Assembly (NCBI GenBank): GCA_902777125.1
Contig: CACYSQ010000006.1
Span: 62,001 to 126,000, forward strand
Source: Ruminococcus flavefaciens
Lineage (GTDB): Bacteria; Bacillota; Clostridia; Oscillospirales; Ruminococcaceae
Reading direction: 5' to 3'
DNA length: 64,000 bases
Positions 26,175 to 35,973 of this stretch are shown here, piece after piece. The notes under the pieces are model-generated. The model did no database searches. It was not told the origin of the DNA and saw only the letters and a list, made by a program, of their open reading frames with translations. Position numbers and translations under genes: made by a program. How positions within the stretch are numbered: position 1 is the stretch's first letter; each line of letters starts with the position of its first letter.

Positions 26175-27256
26175 TACTTATCTCCTCCTTCATCTTCTGC
26201 GTCGCTTTCGGGAGTTTCCTCCGGAGCATCTCCGGATTTTTCCTCCAGAACTATATTTATCTTCGGACGCTCCTTGGACTTGCTGCTGCCGGAGGTTTCA
26301 GCCGCCTGCTCACCCATAGTGATCTTGAGGAAGATGTCCTCGAGGGTGAGGTCTGAGAGCTGGAGCATAAGGATATTCCAGCCCTTCTCCTTGCAGAGGG
26401 CGTTGATATCGCGGCGGACGTCTGTTTTGCCGTCGGTCTCGACATCGAAGTCGTAGATGCCCTTTTCGCGTTCCATATCGGCACGGACGTACTTTATGCC
26501 GTTGAGTGCCCGGATAGCGTCAACAATGGCGTTCTTGTCGGAGATAGTATGTGTGGGACCCTCGATGCGGAGAGTCATCTTGTGCTCGTTAGTTATCTTG
26601 CTTGCGATCTCATCGGCAGTACCGTCGGCGGCTACAACGCCCTTGTTGATAATGATTATCCTGTCGCATACAGCCTGTATCTCAGGGAGGATATGCGAGG
26701 AGAGAATGACGGTATGGCGTTTTCCGAGCTTCTTTATGAGAGTTCTTATCTCGATGATCTGGCTCGGATCGAGACCTACGGTCGGCTCGTCGAGGATAAG
26801 CACAGGCGGATTGTTGATGAGAGCCTGCGCGAGGCCTACTCTCTGCCTGTAGCCCTTTGAGAGGTTCTTTATGAGCCTTGTACGGACATGGCTTATCTTG
26901 CAGAGGTCGCATACGTCCTTGAGGTGAGCCTTTCGCGGGAGCTTGCACTTTTTGAGGTCGTATACGAAATTGAGGTAGCCGTCAACGGTCATATCCACAT
27001 AAAGCGGCGGTATCTCGGGGAGATAGCCGATATTCGACTTCGCCTTTTTCGGCTCATCGAGGATATCAGCACCGTTTATAAGGATCTGTCCGGAGGTAGA
27101 TGAGATATAGCCTGTGAGCATATTCATCGTGGTGGATTTTCCTGCTCCGTTAGGTCCGAGAAAGCCGAGAATCTCGCCCTTTTCGACCTTGAAGCTGATA
27201 TTGTTTACAGCGAGCTTGTCGCCGTATCTCTTTGTCAGATTTTTAACTTCTATCAT
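26174..27256 (-). CDS. ABC transporter ATP-binding protein (GldA/NatA-like)
   Basis: ATPase of the exporter. Walker A GPNGAGKST (about 34-42), Q-loop PEIPPLYVDMT, signature LSKGYRQRVGLAQAL (about 132-146), Walker B VLILDEPTVGLDP and the switch His in ILSSHILPE are all visible. A C-terminal extension (about 215-360) has a regulatory-type domain and a low-complexity acidic tail (EEKSGDAPEETPESDAEDEGGDK). AGGAGG precedes the ATG. First gene of a five-gene operon reading ATPase, permease, GldG-like, DUF4340, hypothetical. Confidence 0.94.
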   Translation of the reverse strand: MIEVKNLTKRYGDKLAVNNISFKVEKGEILGFLGPNGAGKSTTMNMLTGYISSTSGQILINGADILDEPKKAKSNIGYLPEIPPLYVDMTVDGYLNFVYDLKKCKLPRKAHLKDVCDLCKISHVRTRLIKNLSKGYRQRVGLAQALINNPPVLILDEPTVGLDPSQIIEIRTLIKKLGKRHTVILSSHILPEIQAVCDRIIIINKGVVAADGTADEIASKITNEHKMTLRIEGPTHTISDKNAIVDAIRALNGIKYVRADMEREKGIYDFDVETDGKTDVRRDINALCKEKGWNILMLQLSDLTLEDIFLKITMGEQAAETSGSSKSKERPKINIVLEEKSGDAPEETPESDAEDEGGDK

Positions 27257-27357
27257 CTGACAGCCTCCTATCAGAAGAATTTCATTGCCGCCTGAAAAAG
27301 GCAGCCTATATTATATTAATGTTATAATGTGACAGCAGCGTGAAAGCTTACTGAATT

Positions 27358-28239
27358 TTATATGTCAGTCTGAGCAATTTTTATGTCCGCAGCGATCTGA
27401 TCCCGGAGCTCATCGAGCGATGCGAATTTTGTCTCGGGACGGATAAAGCTCCTGAAGCTCACTTCGACTTCTTTTCCGTAGAGATCGCCCTTGTAGCCGA
27501 TGATATGGGTCTCTGCGAGCGGACGGCGTTCGCCTGCTATGGTCGGCTTTACGCCGATGTTCGTCACCGAGGGGAGCAGTCTTCCGTCCACGTTAGTGAC
27601 CGTGCTGTAAACGCCGTACCTCGGTACGAGCTGTCCCTCGGCAAAGCCCTGATTGATAGTGGGAAAGTCGATAGTCCTGCCGATATGATTTCCGTCAACG
27701 ACAGTGCCGAACACGGAATAATCCCTGCCGAGCAGTTCATTCGCCCTTTCGATGCTGCCCTCACAGAGCAGGCGGCGTATCTCGCTTGAAGAGACTACTC
27801 CACCGCCGGAAACAACGTCGTCCACGATCCTGACCTCAAAGCCGTAACACTTGCCGAATTCACGAAGCTCGTCAACGCCGCAGGAAGCCTTGTTCCCGAA
27901 GCGGAAATCCCTTCCGCAGCAGACAAATACCGCATTGAAGCGCTGTTTCAGCACCCTCTTTACGAAGGCTTCTCCGGACCAGCTCTTTATTTTTTCAAAC
28001 GGCGGCGAGTAAAAGCAGCTTATCCCGCATTCACCGATGAGCTTCCATTTTTGCCTCTGTCCGTAGATGTAGCCCTGACCTGCGCCGGGCTTGCAGGAGA
28101 CCGTATCAGGGTCAAAGGTGAATACCGCCGGTTCGAGACCGTTCTCACGCTGAGCGCAAGCCATTTTCAGCACGGCTCTGTGTCCGAGGTGAACTCCGTC
28201 AAAAAGTCCGAGTGCGACTGCTGTTCCGTAACGTTCCAA
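27358..28239 (-). CDS. ribF: Bifunctional riboflavin kinase/FAD synthetase
   Basis: Makes FMN and FAD from riboflavin. The N-terminal FAD-synthetase domain shows ALGLFDGVHLGHRAVL and the SSSEIRRLL motif; the C-terminal kinase domain shows GRTIDFPTIN (PTAN-like), YGVYST and LAETHI. The start is uncertain: a TTG at 28239 lies just after the truB stop with GGTGAGG directly upstream and gives 293 residues with a normal N-terminus. An ATG at 28332 would overlap truB by 89 bases and add an unusual 31-residue extension. Last gene of the rimP-nusA-infB operon; no FMN riboswitch is present. Confidence 0.9.
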   Translation of the reverse strand: MERYGTAVALGLFDGVHLGHRAVLKMACAQRENGLEPAVFTFDPDTVSCKPGAGQGYIYGQRQKWKLIGECGISCFYSPPFEKIKSWSGEAFVKRVLKQRFNAVFVCCGRDFRFGNKASCGVDELREFGKCYGFEVRIVDDVVSGGGVVSSSEIRRLLCEGSIERANELLGRDYSVFGTVVDGNHIGRTIDFPTINQGFAEGQLVPRYGVYSTVTNVDGRLLPSVTNIGVKPTIAGERRPLAETHIIGYKGDLYGKEVEVSFRSFIRPETKFASLDELRDQIAADIKIAQTDI

Positions 28240-28243
28240 AGCC

Positions 28244-29137
28244 TCACCCCATGTTCTTTCCAACGCGGAGGACACCGTTTTCGCGGTCGGCGGCGGCTGT
28301 TCCGATGAATGCGCCGTCAAAGCCGTAGACACGGTAGCTTTCGCAGTCCGGACGGACGTCCCTCAGCCTTGAGAGGTCGAGCTTAACGCCGCTGCGGTAC
28401 ATACGGGTCTGAGCCTCGCCGAGCCTTATCGCAGGCAGAGCAGAGAATACCCTGTCCGCCGGAAGTATCAGCTCTCCGAGCCTGCCCTCGTCACGCGCCT
28501 GCTGTATCTGCTCAAAGGTATAGCATTCGCTGAGGTCAAAGCCGCAGGCGGAGGTCCTCACCAGCGAGGTCATAATGCCTCCGCAGCCGAGCCTTTCGCC
28601 GATATCATTTATAATAGTACGGATATACGTTCCCTTTCCGCAGGTTATGCTGAGTACGCCCTCACGCGACGCGCTGTCGTAGCTTTCCAGCACGAGCGAG
28701 CTCACCTCCGCTTCACGGGGAGTGCGCTCGACCTCTATGCCCTGTCTTGCGAGGTCATAGAGACGCCTGCCGTTCACCTGAACAGCCGAGTACATAGGCG
28801 GGAGCTGCATTATCCTGCCGGTGAATCCCGGCAGCACAGCGAGAATATCCCCGCGGTCCACAGCCATATCCGAACGCTCAGTCACATTTCCCCATACGTC
28901 CTGCGTATCCGAAACAGCTCCCAGCCGGAAGCCGCCGCGGTAGCTCTTGGTATTGTCGGGCATTATATCGCAGGCCTTCGTGGCATTTCCCACGAAAACC
29001 GGAAGAACTCCCGTCGCCATAGGGTCGAGCGTACCTCCGTGACCGAGCCTTTTCATCTGTAGTATGCCGCGGAGCTTTGCCACCACATCGAATGAGGTGA
29101 AGTCCTGCGGCTTGTTCACGCAGAGTATGCCGTTCAT
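28244..29137 (-). CDS. truB: tRNA pseudouridine(55) synthase
   Basis: Modifies U55 in the T-loop of tRNAs. 297 residues, full length. Motifs are GILCVNKPQDFTSFDVVAKLRGIL, the catalytic motif GHGGTLDPMATGVLPV (Asp about 38), YRGGFRLGAVSDTQDVWG, MYSAVQVNGRRLYDLARQG and the CGKGTYIRTIINDIGERLG segment. Its start overlaps nrnA by four bases, indicating coupling within the translation-factor operon. Confidence 0.96.
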   Translation of the reverse strand: MNGILCVNKPQDFTSFDVVAKLRGILQMKRLGHGGTLDPMATGVLPVFVGNATKACDIMPDNTKSYRGGFRLGAVSDTQDVWGNVTERSDMAVDRGDILAVLPGFTGRIMQLPPMYSAVQVNGRRLYDLARQGIEVERTPREAEVSSLVLESYDSASREGVLSITCGKGTYIRTIINDIGERLGCGGIMTSLVRTSACGFDLSECYTFEQIQQARDEGRLGELILPADRVFSALPAIRLGEAQTRMYRSGVKLDLSRLRDVRPDCESYRVYGFDGAFIGTAAADRENGVLRVGKNMG

Positions 29138-30087
29138 TGTCCGAGCGCTCCTTTGACAGCTTCAACGAGCTGCTTCTTCACATCGTCGAGACTTCCCGTC
29201 ATCTGACAGCCGGCAGCCTTTGCGTGACCGCCTCCGCCGAGCCTCTGGCATATTTCGGAAACGTTAACATCGTTCGCCGAACGGAATGAGCACTTGTAAT
29301 CGTTGTCACGCTGGCGTATGAAGATGCCGACCTCCGAGCCCTCGAGCTGAATGGTCATAGGTGCAAAGCCCTCGAGGTCGTCCATAGAAACGCCCATAGC
29401 ATCTGCGATGTCCTTTGTGACCGCGATGATGTTGAGTTTTCCGCCGAGGTAGCTCTCCATGAGCTCCGTGACCTTGCTTTCAAGGCGCATTCTTCCGGCT
29501 GATTTGACATCGAACATATAGCGGTTGATACGGGCAAAGTTTATGTCATACTTCCGCATCATCTCAGCGGCTATCTCATGGGCACGGGGAGTGGTGCAGT
29601 CGTACTTGAAGCAGCCCGAATCGGTGGAAATGCCGGTGTAAAGGCAGGCAGCACAGTGCTTTGAGATGTTCACGCCCATGTATACCGCAAGATCGTAGAT
29701 TATCTCACAGGCAGCGGTAGCCTTGCCGTTGAGGAGGGTCCTCTCGGCGTAGTCCATATTCGAGATATGGTGGTCGATGCAGAGCTGCACCCTGTCACCG
29801 TAGATCTCCTCGTATTTGCCCATGAGCTTTTTATCCGCGATATCCACGGCGATAACGGTCTGCGGCTCGAAGTCCTCGCCTGCGCCCGTTTCCGTGATGA
29901 AGTCGTACCTCGGCGAGGGGAACTCGTCGTGGCAGACCACCCTGCTCCTGATACCGAGCTCCGCAAGGATATCCTTGAGACCGAAGCCGGCTCCTATGCA
30001 GTCGCCGTCCGGATTGCGGTGGGTTATGATAACTGCGTCCTTACAGCCGCGGAGAAAAGCCGCAGCCTCATCAAAACCGATCAGCAT
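29134..30087 (-). CDS. nrnA: DHH-family nanoRNase/pAp phosphatase
   Basis: Degrades very short RNA and 3'-phosphoadenosine-5'-phosphate. The 317-residue protein has the DHH phosphoesterase motifs ITHRNPDGDCIGAG (about 20-33), AVDIADK, the DHH-like CIDHHISNMDYA (about 107) and TGISTDSGCFKYDCT, and the DHHA1 motif GGGGHAKAAGCQM (about 285). The position between rbfA and truB is usual in Firmicutes. Confidence 0.93.
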   Translation of the reverse strand: MLIGFDEAAAFLRGCKDAVIITHRNPDGDCIGAGFGLKDILAELGIRSRVVCHDEFPSPRYDFITETGAGEDFEPQTVIAVDIADKKLMGKYEEIYGDRVQLCIDHHISNMDYAERTLLNGKATAACEIIYDLAVYMGVNISKHCAACLYTGISTDSGCFKYDCTTPRAHEIAAEMMRKYDINFARINRYMFDVKSAGRMRLESKVTELMESYLGGKLNIIAVTKDIADAMGVSMDDLEGFAPMTIQLEGSEVGIFIRQRDNDYKCSFRSANDVNVSEICQRLGGGGHAKAAGCQMTGSLDDVKKQLVEAVKGALGQ

Positions 30088-30088
30088 A

Positions 30089-30442
30089 TCATTCGTCCTC
30101 CCCGATGTTCAGCTCATTGAGCTTACGGCTTATCTCCGCGCTCCTCTCGATAGAGTTATCCGCAACGAAGGTGAGCTCCGGAGATTTTCTCATTTTGAGC
30201 CTGTGGAAAAGCTCTCTGCGGATAAAGCCCTCCGCACTTCTGAGACCCTTTACCGATCCCAGAGTGCTCTCCATTCCCGAAAGGCTCGAAACATAGATCT
30301 TGCAGGAGGACATATCTCCCGAAAGCTCAGCCCTTACAATGGTAAGGAGCTTATCTATCCTCGGGTCCTTGAGTTCGCGGAGGATAGCTGTCATCTCGCG
30401 TTTTATATCTTCAGCCATACGGCTGTTCTTGAAATTAGGCAT
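30089..30442 (-). CDS. rbfA: Ribosome-binding factor A
   Basis: Assists late 30S maturation. At 117 residues it has the KH-like core of RbfA: RMAEDIKREMTAILRELKDPRI, LTIVRAELSGDMSSCKIYVSSL, GLRSAEGFIRRELFHRLKMRKSPELTFV and the end SIERSAEISRKLNEL. AGGAGAAC lies upstream. Confidence 0.95.
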   Translation of the reverse strand: MPNFKNSRMAEDIKREMTAILRELKDPRIDKLLTIVRAELSGDMSSCKIYVSSLSGMESTLGSVKGLRSAEGFIRRELFHRLKMRKSPELTFVADNSIERSAEISRKLNELNIGEDE

Positions 30443-30476
30443 TGTTCTCCTTCCTCAGAGGTGATAGTGCCTCTGC

Positions 30477-31271
30477 TCACTTTTTCTGCATTGACTTCTC
30501 TGCTGCCGCTGCTGCTGCTGCGAGAGTGTCCTTCAGATCGTTGAACTCTGACTCGACCATATTCGCGGTCTCAGAGCCCACGGTTATATTAACGCTTGGC
30601 GGTGCTGCCGGCTTGGACGGTGCTGTGGGAGCAGCCGGCTTTGCAGGTGCGGGTGCGGTCTGTGAAGGTGCGGCTGCCTGTGCAGCAGACTGCTTTAGAG
30701 CAGCCTCTATCTCGGCAAGCACCTCGTCTGTTTCATCGGGCTCAGCGTTTTCCCCTGTGCTGACCGATTCCGTGCTCTCGTTCAATGTGTAAGCGCTCTC
30801 ATTGCTCTGTGTGAAGCCGCTTCCGTCGCTGAGAGTGTAAGCGCCGCCGCTTGTCTCGGTATAGCCGCTTGCGGCAGCGGGAGAAGCCTTTCCGCCGGCA
30901 GCCGAAGTGTCAGCCTGCTTTTCTGCGGAAGCCTCCTGATCGAAGAAGCCTTCTCCGGAAAGAACGGAATCGAAAGCCTCGTCCTCCTTGCTGCGGCTGT
31001 AGTCGGGGATATCGTCATCGCCCTCCTCGCCGTAGTAGATGTCCGCATACTTGCCGTATTCGGGTTCGAGCTCAACATCGCGTACAGGACGCTCGATGCC
31101 CATAAGATCGTCTATGACGTCCTCGGGTTCTTCGAGTGCGCTGCACTGACCGAGAAGTATCTTCTTTACGGATTCAAAGAAGAATATGTCTATCGGACCA
31201 AAATCCTGCCATGCGAGAGCCTCCTCGCAGTACTGGAGCATATCTGCCGTACTCATTCTGTTATTATCCAT
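30477..31271 (-). CDS. Hypothetical low-complexity protein inside the infB-rbfA operon
   Basis: A 264-residue protein with no recognised family. Residues 1-65 look folded (MLQYCEEALAWQDFGPIDIFFFESVKKILLG, then EPEDVIDDLMGIERP), residues 70-190 are acidic and Ser/Gly/Thr-rich with imperfect repeats (GYTETSGGAYTLSDGSGFTQ, SAYTLNESTES), and residues 195-245 are Ala/Pro-rich before a C-terminal helix (NDLKDTLAAAAAAAEKS). No signal or membrane segment. Cotranscription with translation factors suggests a cytoplasmic role tied to the ribosome, but this is only positional inference. Confidence 0.82.
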   Translation of the reverse strand: MDNNRMSTADMLQYCEEALAWQDFGPIDIFFFESVKKILLGQCSALEEPEDVIDDLMGIERPVRDVELEPEYGKYADIYYGEEGDDDIPDYSRSKEDEAFDSVLSGEGFFDQEASAEKQADTSAAGGKASPAAASGYTETSGGAYTLSDGSGFTQSNESAYTLNESTESVSTGENAEPDETDEVLAEIEAALKQSAAQAAAPSQTAPAPAKPAAPTAPSKPAAPPSVNITVGSETANMVESEFNDLKDTLAAAAAAAEKSMQKK

Positions 31272-31313
31272 TTTTCCTGACCTCCCTGTTTTCCCTTATA
31301 ATTCGTTATTTCT

Positions 31314-34034
31314 TCAATCCTCGCGGTATTCCTCAACAACGTATATCTCGAAGATATCGCCCTCCTTGACATCGGAGAACTTCTCGAGACTGATACCGCA
31401 TTCGTAGCCCTCGGCTACCTCCTTTGCATCGTCCTTGAAACGCTTCAGACCTGCGATCTTGTCGTCAGCGATGATGATGCCGTCACGGACAACTCTTACC
31501 TGAGCGCCTCTTGTCACCTTGCCGCTGAGAACGTAGCTTCCTGCGACCATACCGACGTTGGATATCTTGTAGACCTGACGGACCTCGACTCTTCCGAGCT
31601 CAACGTCCCTGAACTTGGGAGCGAGCATACCCTTCATAGCGGTGGAGATCTCCTCGATAGCATCGTAGATTATGCGGTAGAGCCTTATGTCAACGCCGTC
31701 GCGTACAGCATTCTCGGCTGCAACGGGGTCGGGTCTGACATTGAAGCCTACGATGATAGCGTTGGAGGCGCTTGCGAGCATAACATCGCTCTCCTTGACA
31801 GCGCCGACTGCACCGTGGATAACTCTTACTCTCACCTCATCGTTGGAGAGCTTTTCGAGGGACTGCTTTACAGCCTCGACAGAGCCCTGAACGTCCGCCT
31901 TAACAACGATAGGCAGCTCCTTGATCTCGCCCTCAGCGATCTGGCTGAAGAGGTTGTCGAGAGTTACCTTGCGGTAAGCGTTGAACTGTTCCTGCTTCTG
32001 CTCATGCTTTCTCTGCTCAACGAGTTCGCGGGCAAGTCTCTCGTCCTCAACAGCGTTGAAGATGTCGCCTGCACTCGGTACCTCTGCAAGACCCGTTATC
32101 TCAACAGGTACGGAGGGGCCGGCAGCCTTTACCGATCTGCCCTTGTCGTTGGTCATAACACGGACTCTGCCGACAGCAGTACCCGCGATGAGAACATCGC
32201 CCTGTCTGAGAGTACCGTTCTGGACGAGAAGCGTTGCGATAGGACCTCTGCCCTTGTCGAGACGGGCTTCAATGACAGTACCTCTTGCAAGTCTGTCGGG
32301 ATTAGCCTTGAGCTCCTTGACCTCGGCAACGAGGAGAACGTTCTCGAGGAGTTCGTCGATGCCCTCGCCGGTCTTTGCGGATACGGGAACGCATATAACA
32401 TCGCCGCCCCAGTCCTCACAAACGAGGTCGTACTTGGTGAGCTCCTCCTTGATGCGGTCGGGGTTAGCGCCCTCCTTATCCATTTTGTTGATGGCAACGA
32501 TAATGGAAACTCCGGCAGCCTTTGCGTGGTTGATGGACTCAACGGTCTGCGGCATGATACCGTCGTCTGCGGCTACGACAAGGATAGCGATATCGGTGAT
32601 GTTGGCACCTCTTGCACGCATCGAGGTGAAAGCCTCGTGTCCGGGGGTATCGAGGAAGGTGATGTCCTGACCGTTGATATTCACCTGATAAGCACCGATA
32701 TGCTGTGTGATACCGCCAGCCTCACCGGCAGCAACGTGAGCATTTCTGATGCGGTCGAGGATAGAGGTCTTGCCGTGGTCAACGTGACCCATTACGACTA
32801 CAACAGGGCAGCGCGGCTGGAGGTTGATGTCCTCATCGTCGGTATCGTCGATAAGACGCTCCTCAATGGTAACGATGACCTCCTTCTCTACCTTAGCGCC
32901 GAGCTCCTCTGCAACGAGGGCTGCTGTATCGAAGTCTATCTCCTGATTTATGGAAGCCATTACGCCCAGACCCATAAGCTTCTTGATAACGTCTGTAGCC
33001 GTGGCTTTAAGGCGAGTTGCGAGCTCTCCGACAGTGATGCTGTCCGGGATGAGCACCTTAAGCTGCTGTTTTCTTGCACGTTCGAGCTCGAGCCTCTTGA
33101 GCTTTTCGGTCTCGGTCTCCTTGCGGGAATACTGCTGACGGTTCCTCTGAGCGGACTTCTGATTGATCTTCTGCTTCTTGGAGGAATAATTCTCGCTGTT
33201 GTGCTTATTTGAAGAAGCCATATTGTCATAGCGCTCGTTGTACTTGTCGAGGTCAACGTAGCTTCCTCTTGTATCGACAGTACGGCGCTGAGTGGAGGTC
33301 TGTGCGGTCTCGGAGCTGAAAGCGGCGTTGAACTTTGTACGCTCGCCTCTGTCCTGAGCCTTAGCCTGTTCCTTTTTCTTCTCGGGCTTCTTGGGCTTCT
33401 GCTCCTGCTTGGGCTCGGGCTTCACCTCGGGAGCCTTCTTTTCGGGCTGAACGGGCTCTGCCTTCTTGGGAGCAGCGGGCTTTTCGACCGGTGCGGCAGG
33501 CTTCTGCTCAGGCTTGGGCTCTGCCTTTTTCGGAGCAGGCTTCTGTTCGGGCTTTACCTCCGGCTTCTTGGGCTCGGCAGGCTTCACCTCGGACTTCTTC
33601 GGCTGCTCGGGCTTGACCTCGGGTTTCTTGGTCTCGGCGGCAGGCTTTGCCTCCGCTTTCTTGGGAGCAGCGGGCTTCTTATCCTGCTTCTGCTCCTGTT
33701 TTATCTCGGGCTTATTCGCAGCCGGCTGCTTCTTTTCGGCAGCAGGCTTTGCTTCCTTTTTCTCGGCAGGCTCGGACTTCTTCTTGGGAGCTTCCTTGGG
33801 AGCTTCCTGCTTCCTTGCCGGTCTGGGATCGTTCTTCGAGGCGAAATACTCATCGAACGAGCTCACCGCATGGCTGCTCGTATAGTGTTCGAGTACAAGG
33901 TCCATTTCGTCCTCTGTGAGAGCGCTCGCGGGCTTCTTTTTATTATCGCCCTTTTCCGCGAAGAAATCCACCAGCTCCTGCGAGGAAATTTCCAGATCCT
34001 TTGCTGCATCACTGAGTTTTATCTTTTTTGCCAT
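31314..34034 (-). CDS. infB: Translation initiation factor IF-2
   Basis: GTPase placing fMet-tRNA on the 30S subunit. At 906 residues it has an N-terminal IF2_N domain ([25 protein letters not shown]), a very long Lys/Pro/Ala/Glu-rich linker (about 65-220) with repeated [12 protein letters not shown] units, a second IF2_N segment near 325, and the GTPase domain with G1 [17 protein letters not shown] and NKMDK, then domains II-IV ([22 protein letters not shown]). The start at 34034 is chosen because GGAGGT lies nine bases before it; an ATG six codons earlier overlaps that site. Confidence 0.97.
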   Translation of the reverse strand: MAKKIKLSDAAKDLEISSQELVDFFAEKGDNKKKPASALTEDEMDLVLEHYTSSHAVSSFDEYFASKNDPRPARKQEAPKEAPKKKSEPAEKKEAKPAAEKKQPAANKPEIKQEQKQDKKPAAPKKAEAKPAAETKKPEVKPEQPKKSEVKPAEPKKPEVKPEQKPAPKKAEPKPEQKPAAPVEKPAAPKKAEPVQPEKKAPEVKPEPKQEQKPKKPEKKKEQAKAQDRGERTKFNAAFSSETAQTSTQRRTVDTRGSYVDLDKYNERYDNMASSNKHNSENYSSKKQKINQKSAQRNRQQYSRKETETEKLKRLELERARKQQLKVLIPDSITVGELATRLKATATDVIKKLMGLGVMASINQEIDFDTAALVAEELGAKVEKEVIVTIEERLIDDTDDEDINLQPRCPVVVVMGHVDHGKTSILDRIRNAHVAAGEAGGITQHIGAYQVNINGQDITFLDTPGHEAFTSMRARGANITDIAILVVAADDGIMPQTVESINHAKAAGVSIIVAINKMDKEGANPDRIKEELTKYDLVCEDWGGDVICVPVSAKTGEGIDELLENVLLVAEVKELKANPDRLARGTVIEARLDKGRGPIATLLVQNGTLRQGDVLIAGTAVGRVRVMTNDKGRSVKAAGPSVPVEITGLAEVPSAGDIFNAVEDERLARELVEQRKHEQKQEQFNAYRKVTLDNLFSQIAEGEIKELPIVVKADVQGSVEAVKQSLEKLSNDEVRVRVIHGAVGAVKESDVMLASASNAIIVGFNVRPDPVAAENAVRDGVDIRLYRIIYDAIEEISTAMKGMLAPKFRDVELGRVEVRQVYKISNVGMVAGSYVLSGKVTRGAQVRVVRDGIIIADDKIAGLKRFKDDAKEVAEGYECGISLEKFSDVKEGDIFEIYVVEEYRED

Positions 34035-34100
34035 AGGCTCAAATACCTCCATAGGTCATAATATCGTTTCATGTATAAAGCCTGATATGCAGGCTAAGCT

Positions 34101-34421
34101 TTATTTTTCCGCGTTAAGGATACGTCCGAAAGCCTCAGCGAAGCCCTTGTCGGTCACAGCGATGACCGCGGTGGCTTTTCCGCAGAGCTTTCCGAGCTCT
34201 TCCTTTGAAAGTCCGCACGGCAGAACGGCAACTCCGCATCTTCCGCAGACGAACTCCGTCTCCTTGACTGTTTTCGGCGAGGCATCGCAGGCAGTTATCA
34301 CGCAGAAGGCTTTGCCCTCCTCCGCACACGCCCTGACGCTGTCGAAGCCCTTGACGGTCTTTCGTGCCTTGTTGCAGATCGTAAGGAGATCAGCCGTTTT
34401 CCTGTTCTTTTCCAAGCTCAT
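34101..34421 (-). CDS. ylxQ: L7Ae-family RNA-binding protein (YlxQ)
   Basis: A 106-residue K-turn-type RNA-binding protein of the L7Ae/L30e family (ACAEEGKAFCVITACDASPKTV; CGRCGVAVLPCGLSKEELGKLCGKATAVIAVTDKGFAEAF). It contains two nearby Cys. Homologues lie between rnpM and infB throughout Bacillota. The ATG at 34421 overlaps rnpM by 32 bases; GGAG lies nine bases upstream of it. Confidence 0.87.
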   Translation of the reverse strand: MSLEKNRKTADLLTICNKARKTVKGFDSVRACAEEGKAFCVITACDASPKTVKETEFVCGRCGVAVLPCGLSKEELGKLCGKATAVIAVTDKGFAEAFGRILNAEK

Positions 34422-34668
34422 CAGACATCACTCCGTAAACGCTTTCTTCTATCCTGCATGAAAACGCCTTTTCCAGCCTCCGCGCCTTACGCGCTTTTTC
34501 GAGGCATTCCCTGCTGCGGCAGATATAAGCGCCTCTGCCGGCCTTCTTTCCTGTGAAGTCGAGGCAGATATCGCCCTCCGGAGGTCTTACGACGCGGATA
34601 AGCTCTTTTTTGGGCTTCATCTCGTTGCAGCCGAGACACATTCTCATGGGTATCTTTTTTGGCTTCAT
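34390..34668 (-). CDS. rnpM: RNase P modulator RnpM (YlxR, DUF448)
   Basis: A 92-residue protein with the family signature RMCLGCNEMKPKKELIRVVR, the FTGKKAGRGAYICRSRECLEKARK segment and a basic surface. YlxR proteins bind RNA and are reported to modulate RNase P; the name rnpM follows that. The start overlaps the nusA stop by four bases. Confidence 0.92.
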   Translation of the reverse strand: MKPKKIPMRMCLGCNEMKPKKELIRVVRPPEGDICLDFTGKKAGRGAYICRSRECLEKARKARRLEKAFSCRIEESVYGVMSDELGKEQENG

Positions 34669-35906
34669 GCTTCTTCCTCAGCAGCAGGCTCCTCATCGAG
34701 AACAACTGCGTCCTCAACGAGCTCGAGCTCCTCGTCCTCCTCGTCAGCGGCAGGCTTTACAGGCTCCGGCACCTTGAAATCAGGGCTCATCTCGGGAGCC
34801 TCCTCGCCGGTGAGGGTATCGAACTGCGGCTTGATGTCGATCTTGTAGCCGGTGAGCTTTGCAGCAAGCTTGGCGTTCTGACCCTTGTTGCCGATAGCGA
34901 GCGAGAGCTGATTGTTCGGGACCACTACAGTACAGGTCTTCTCCTCCTCGGAGGTGATGACTGTCTTGAGGACCTCGGCAGGTGCAAGAGCTCTTGCGAT
35001 GAATTCCTCGGGCTTCTCGCTCCACGGGATAATGTCGATCTTCTCGCCGCCGAGCTCGCTTACAACAGCGCTTATTCTCGAACGCTTCGCACCGATACAT
35101 GAACCTACGGCATCAACGTTGGGGTCTTTCGACCAGACTGCCATTTTTGTTCTCGAGCCGGCCTCACGCGATACGGACTTCACCTCAACGATGCCGTCGT
35201 ATATCTCGGGGACTTCGAGCTCGAACAGACGCTTTACGAGGTCCTTGTGGGTACGCGATATCTTTACAACGGGCTTCTTGTTCTTGCCGATGATACCGGT
35301 GATGTAGACCTTTACGGGCTTGCCCTCGACGAGTGTTTCTCCGGGGATCTGCTCATTGCGGAAGAGGTAAAGCTCTGTTCCGTCATAAACGACAGTAACA
35401 GTGCCTCTGCCGGGCTCTACCTGTGAAACGGTAGCTGTGATGCACTCATGCTCCTTCTGCTCGAACTTGCTGAGCATCTGCTCACGGTTGATCTCTCTGA
35501 GGTCGCCCTTAATGGACTGCTTTGCTGAGAGTGCAGCCATTCTTCCGAGCTTGGAGATGTCTATTTCCTTGAGGATAGTATCGCCTACGCGGACGTCAGG
35601 CTTGATAGTCTTTGCGACGTCGATATTTATCTCGTTCTCGTCGATAGGATAGTCGTCAATGACCTCCTGTGCGATGAACATCTGAAATCTCTTTTCTGCC
35701 GGGTCGATCTCAACGCGGATATTCTCCTCGCTGTGCGGATAAGCCTTTCTTGCGGCTTTGAGCATAGCGGACTTAACCTTTTCGATGAGGAGCTCGGTCT
35801 CGACGCTGTTTTCCTCGCCGAGGAGCTTCAGCGCCTCAAAAAACTCGCTTCCGCTGAAAACCGGCGCATCGCTTGCAGCCTTTGCAGATTTCTTCTTTGT
35901 ACTCAT
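34665..35906 (-). CDS. nusA: Transcription termination/antitermination factor NusA
   Basis: RNA-polymerase-bound factor affecting pausing and termination. At 413 residues it has the N-terminal polymerase-binding domain (FFEALKLLGEENSVETELLIEKVKSAMLKAARKAY), the S1 domain (ECITATVSQVEPGRGTVTVVY) and two KH domains (SRISAVVSELGGEKIDIIPWS; LSLAIGNKGQNAKLAAKLTGYKIDI), then an acidic tail rather than the extra repeats of proteobacterial NusA. The start at 35906 has GGAGGA ten bases upstream; an ATG eleven codons earlier lies before that site. The operon leader carries a terminator that may be an autoregulatory target. Confidence 0.96.
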   Translation of the reverse strand: MSTKKKSAKAASDAPVFSGSEFFEALKLLGEENSVETELLIEKVKSAMLKAARKAYPHSEENIRVEIDPAEKRFQMFIAQEVIDDYPIDENEINIDVAKTIKPDVRVGDTILKEIDISKLGRMAALSAKQSIKGDLREINREQMLSKFEQKEHECITATVSQVEPGRGTVTVVYDGTELYLFRNEQIPGETLVEGKPVKVYITGIIGKNKKPVVKISRTHKDLVKRLFELEVPEIYDGIVEVKSVSREAGSRTKMAVWSKDPNVDAVGSCIGAKRSRISAVVSELGGEKIDIIPWSEKPEEFIARALAPAEVLKTVITSEEEKTCTVVVPNNQLSLAIGNKGQNAKLAAKLTGYKIDIKPQFDTLTGEEAPEMSPDFKVPEPVKPAADEEDEELELVEDAVVLDEEPAAEEEA

Positions 35907-35973
35907 TTCTGTAGATTCCTCCAGTATAATTAAATTCATTTTGATGTATCTGACTTTATTCCGGGAAAGGTCG

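Noticed and set aside
31815..33212. 465-codon open frame on the plus strand
   Set aside because: It is antisense to the conserved GTPase part of infB, has no family similarity and arises from the codon bias of the real gene.
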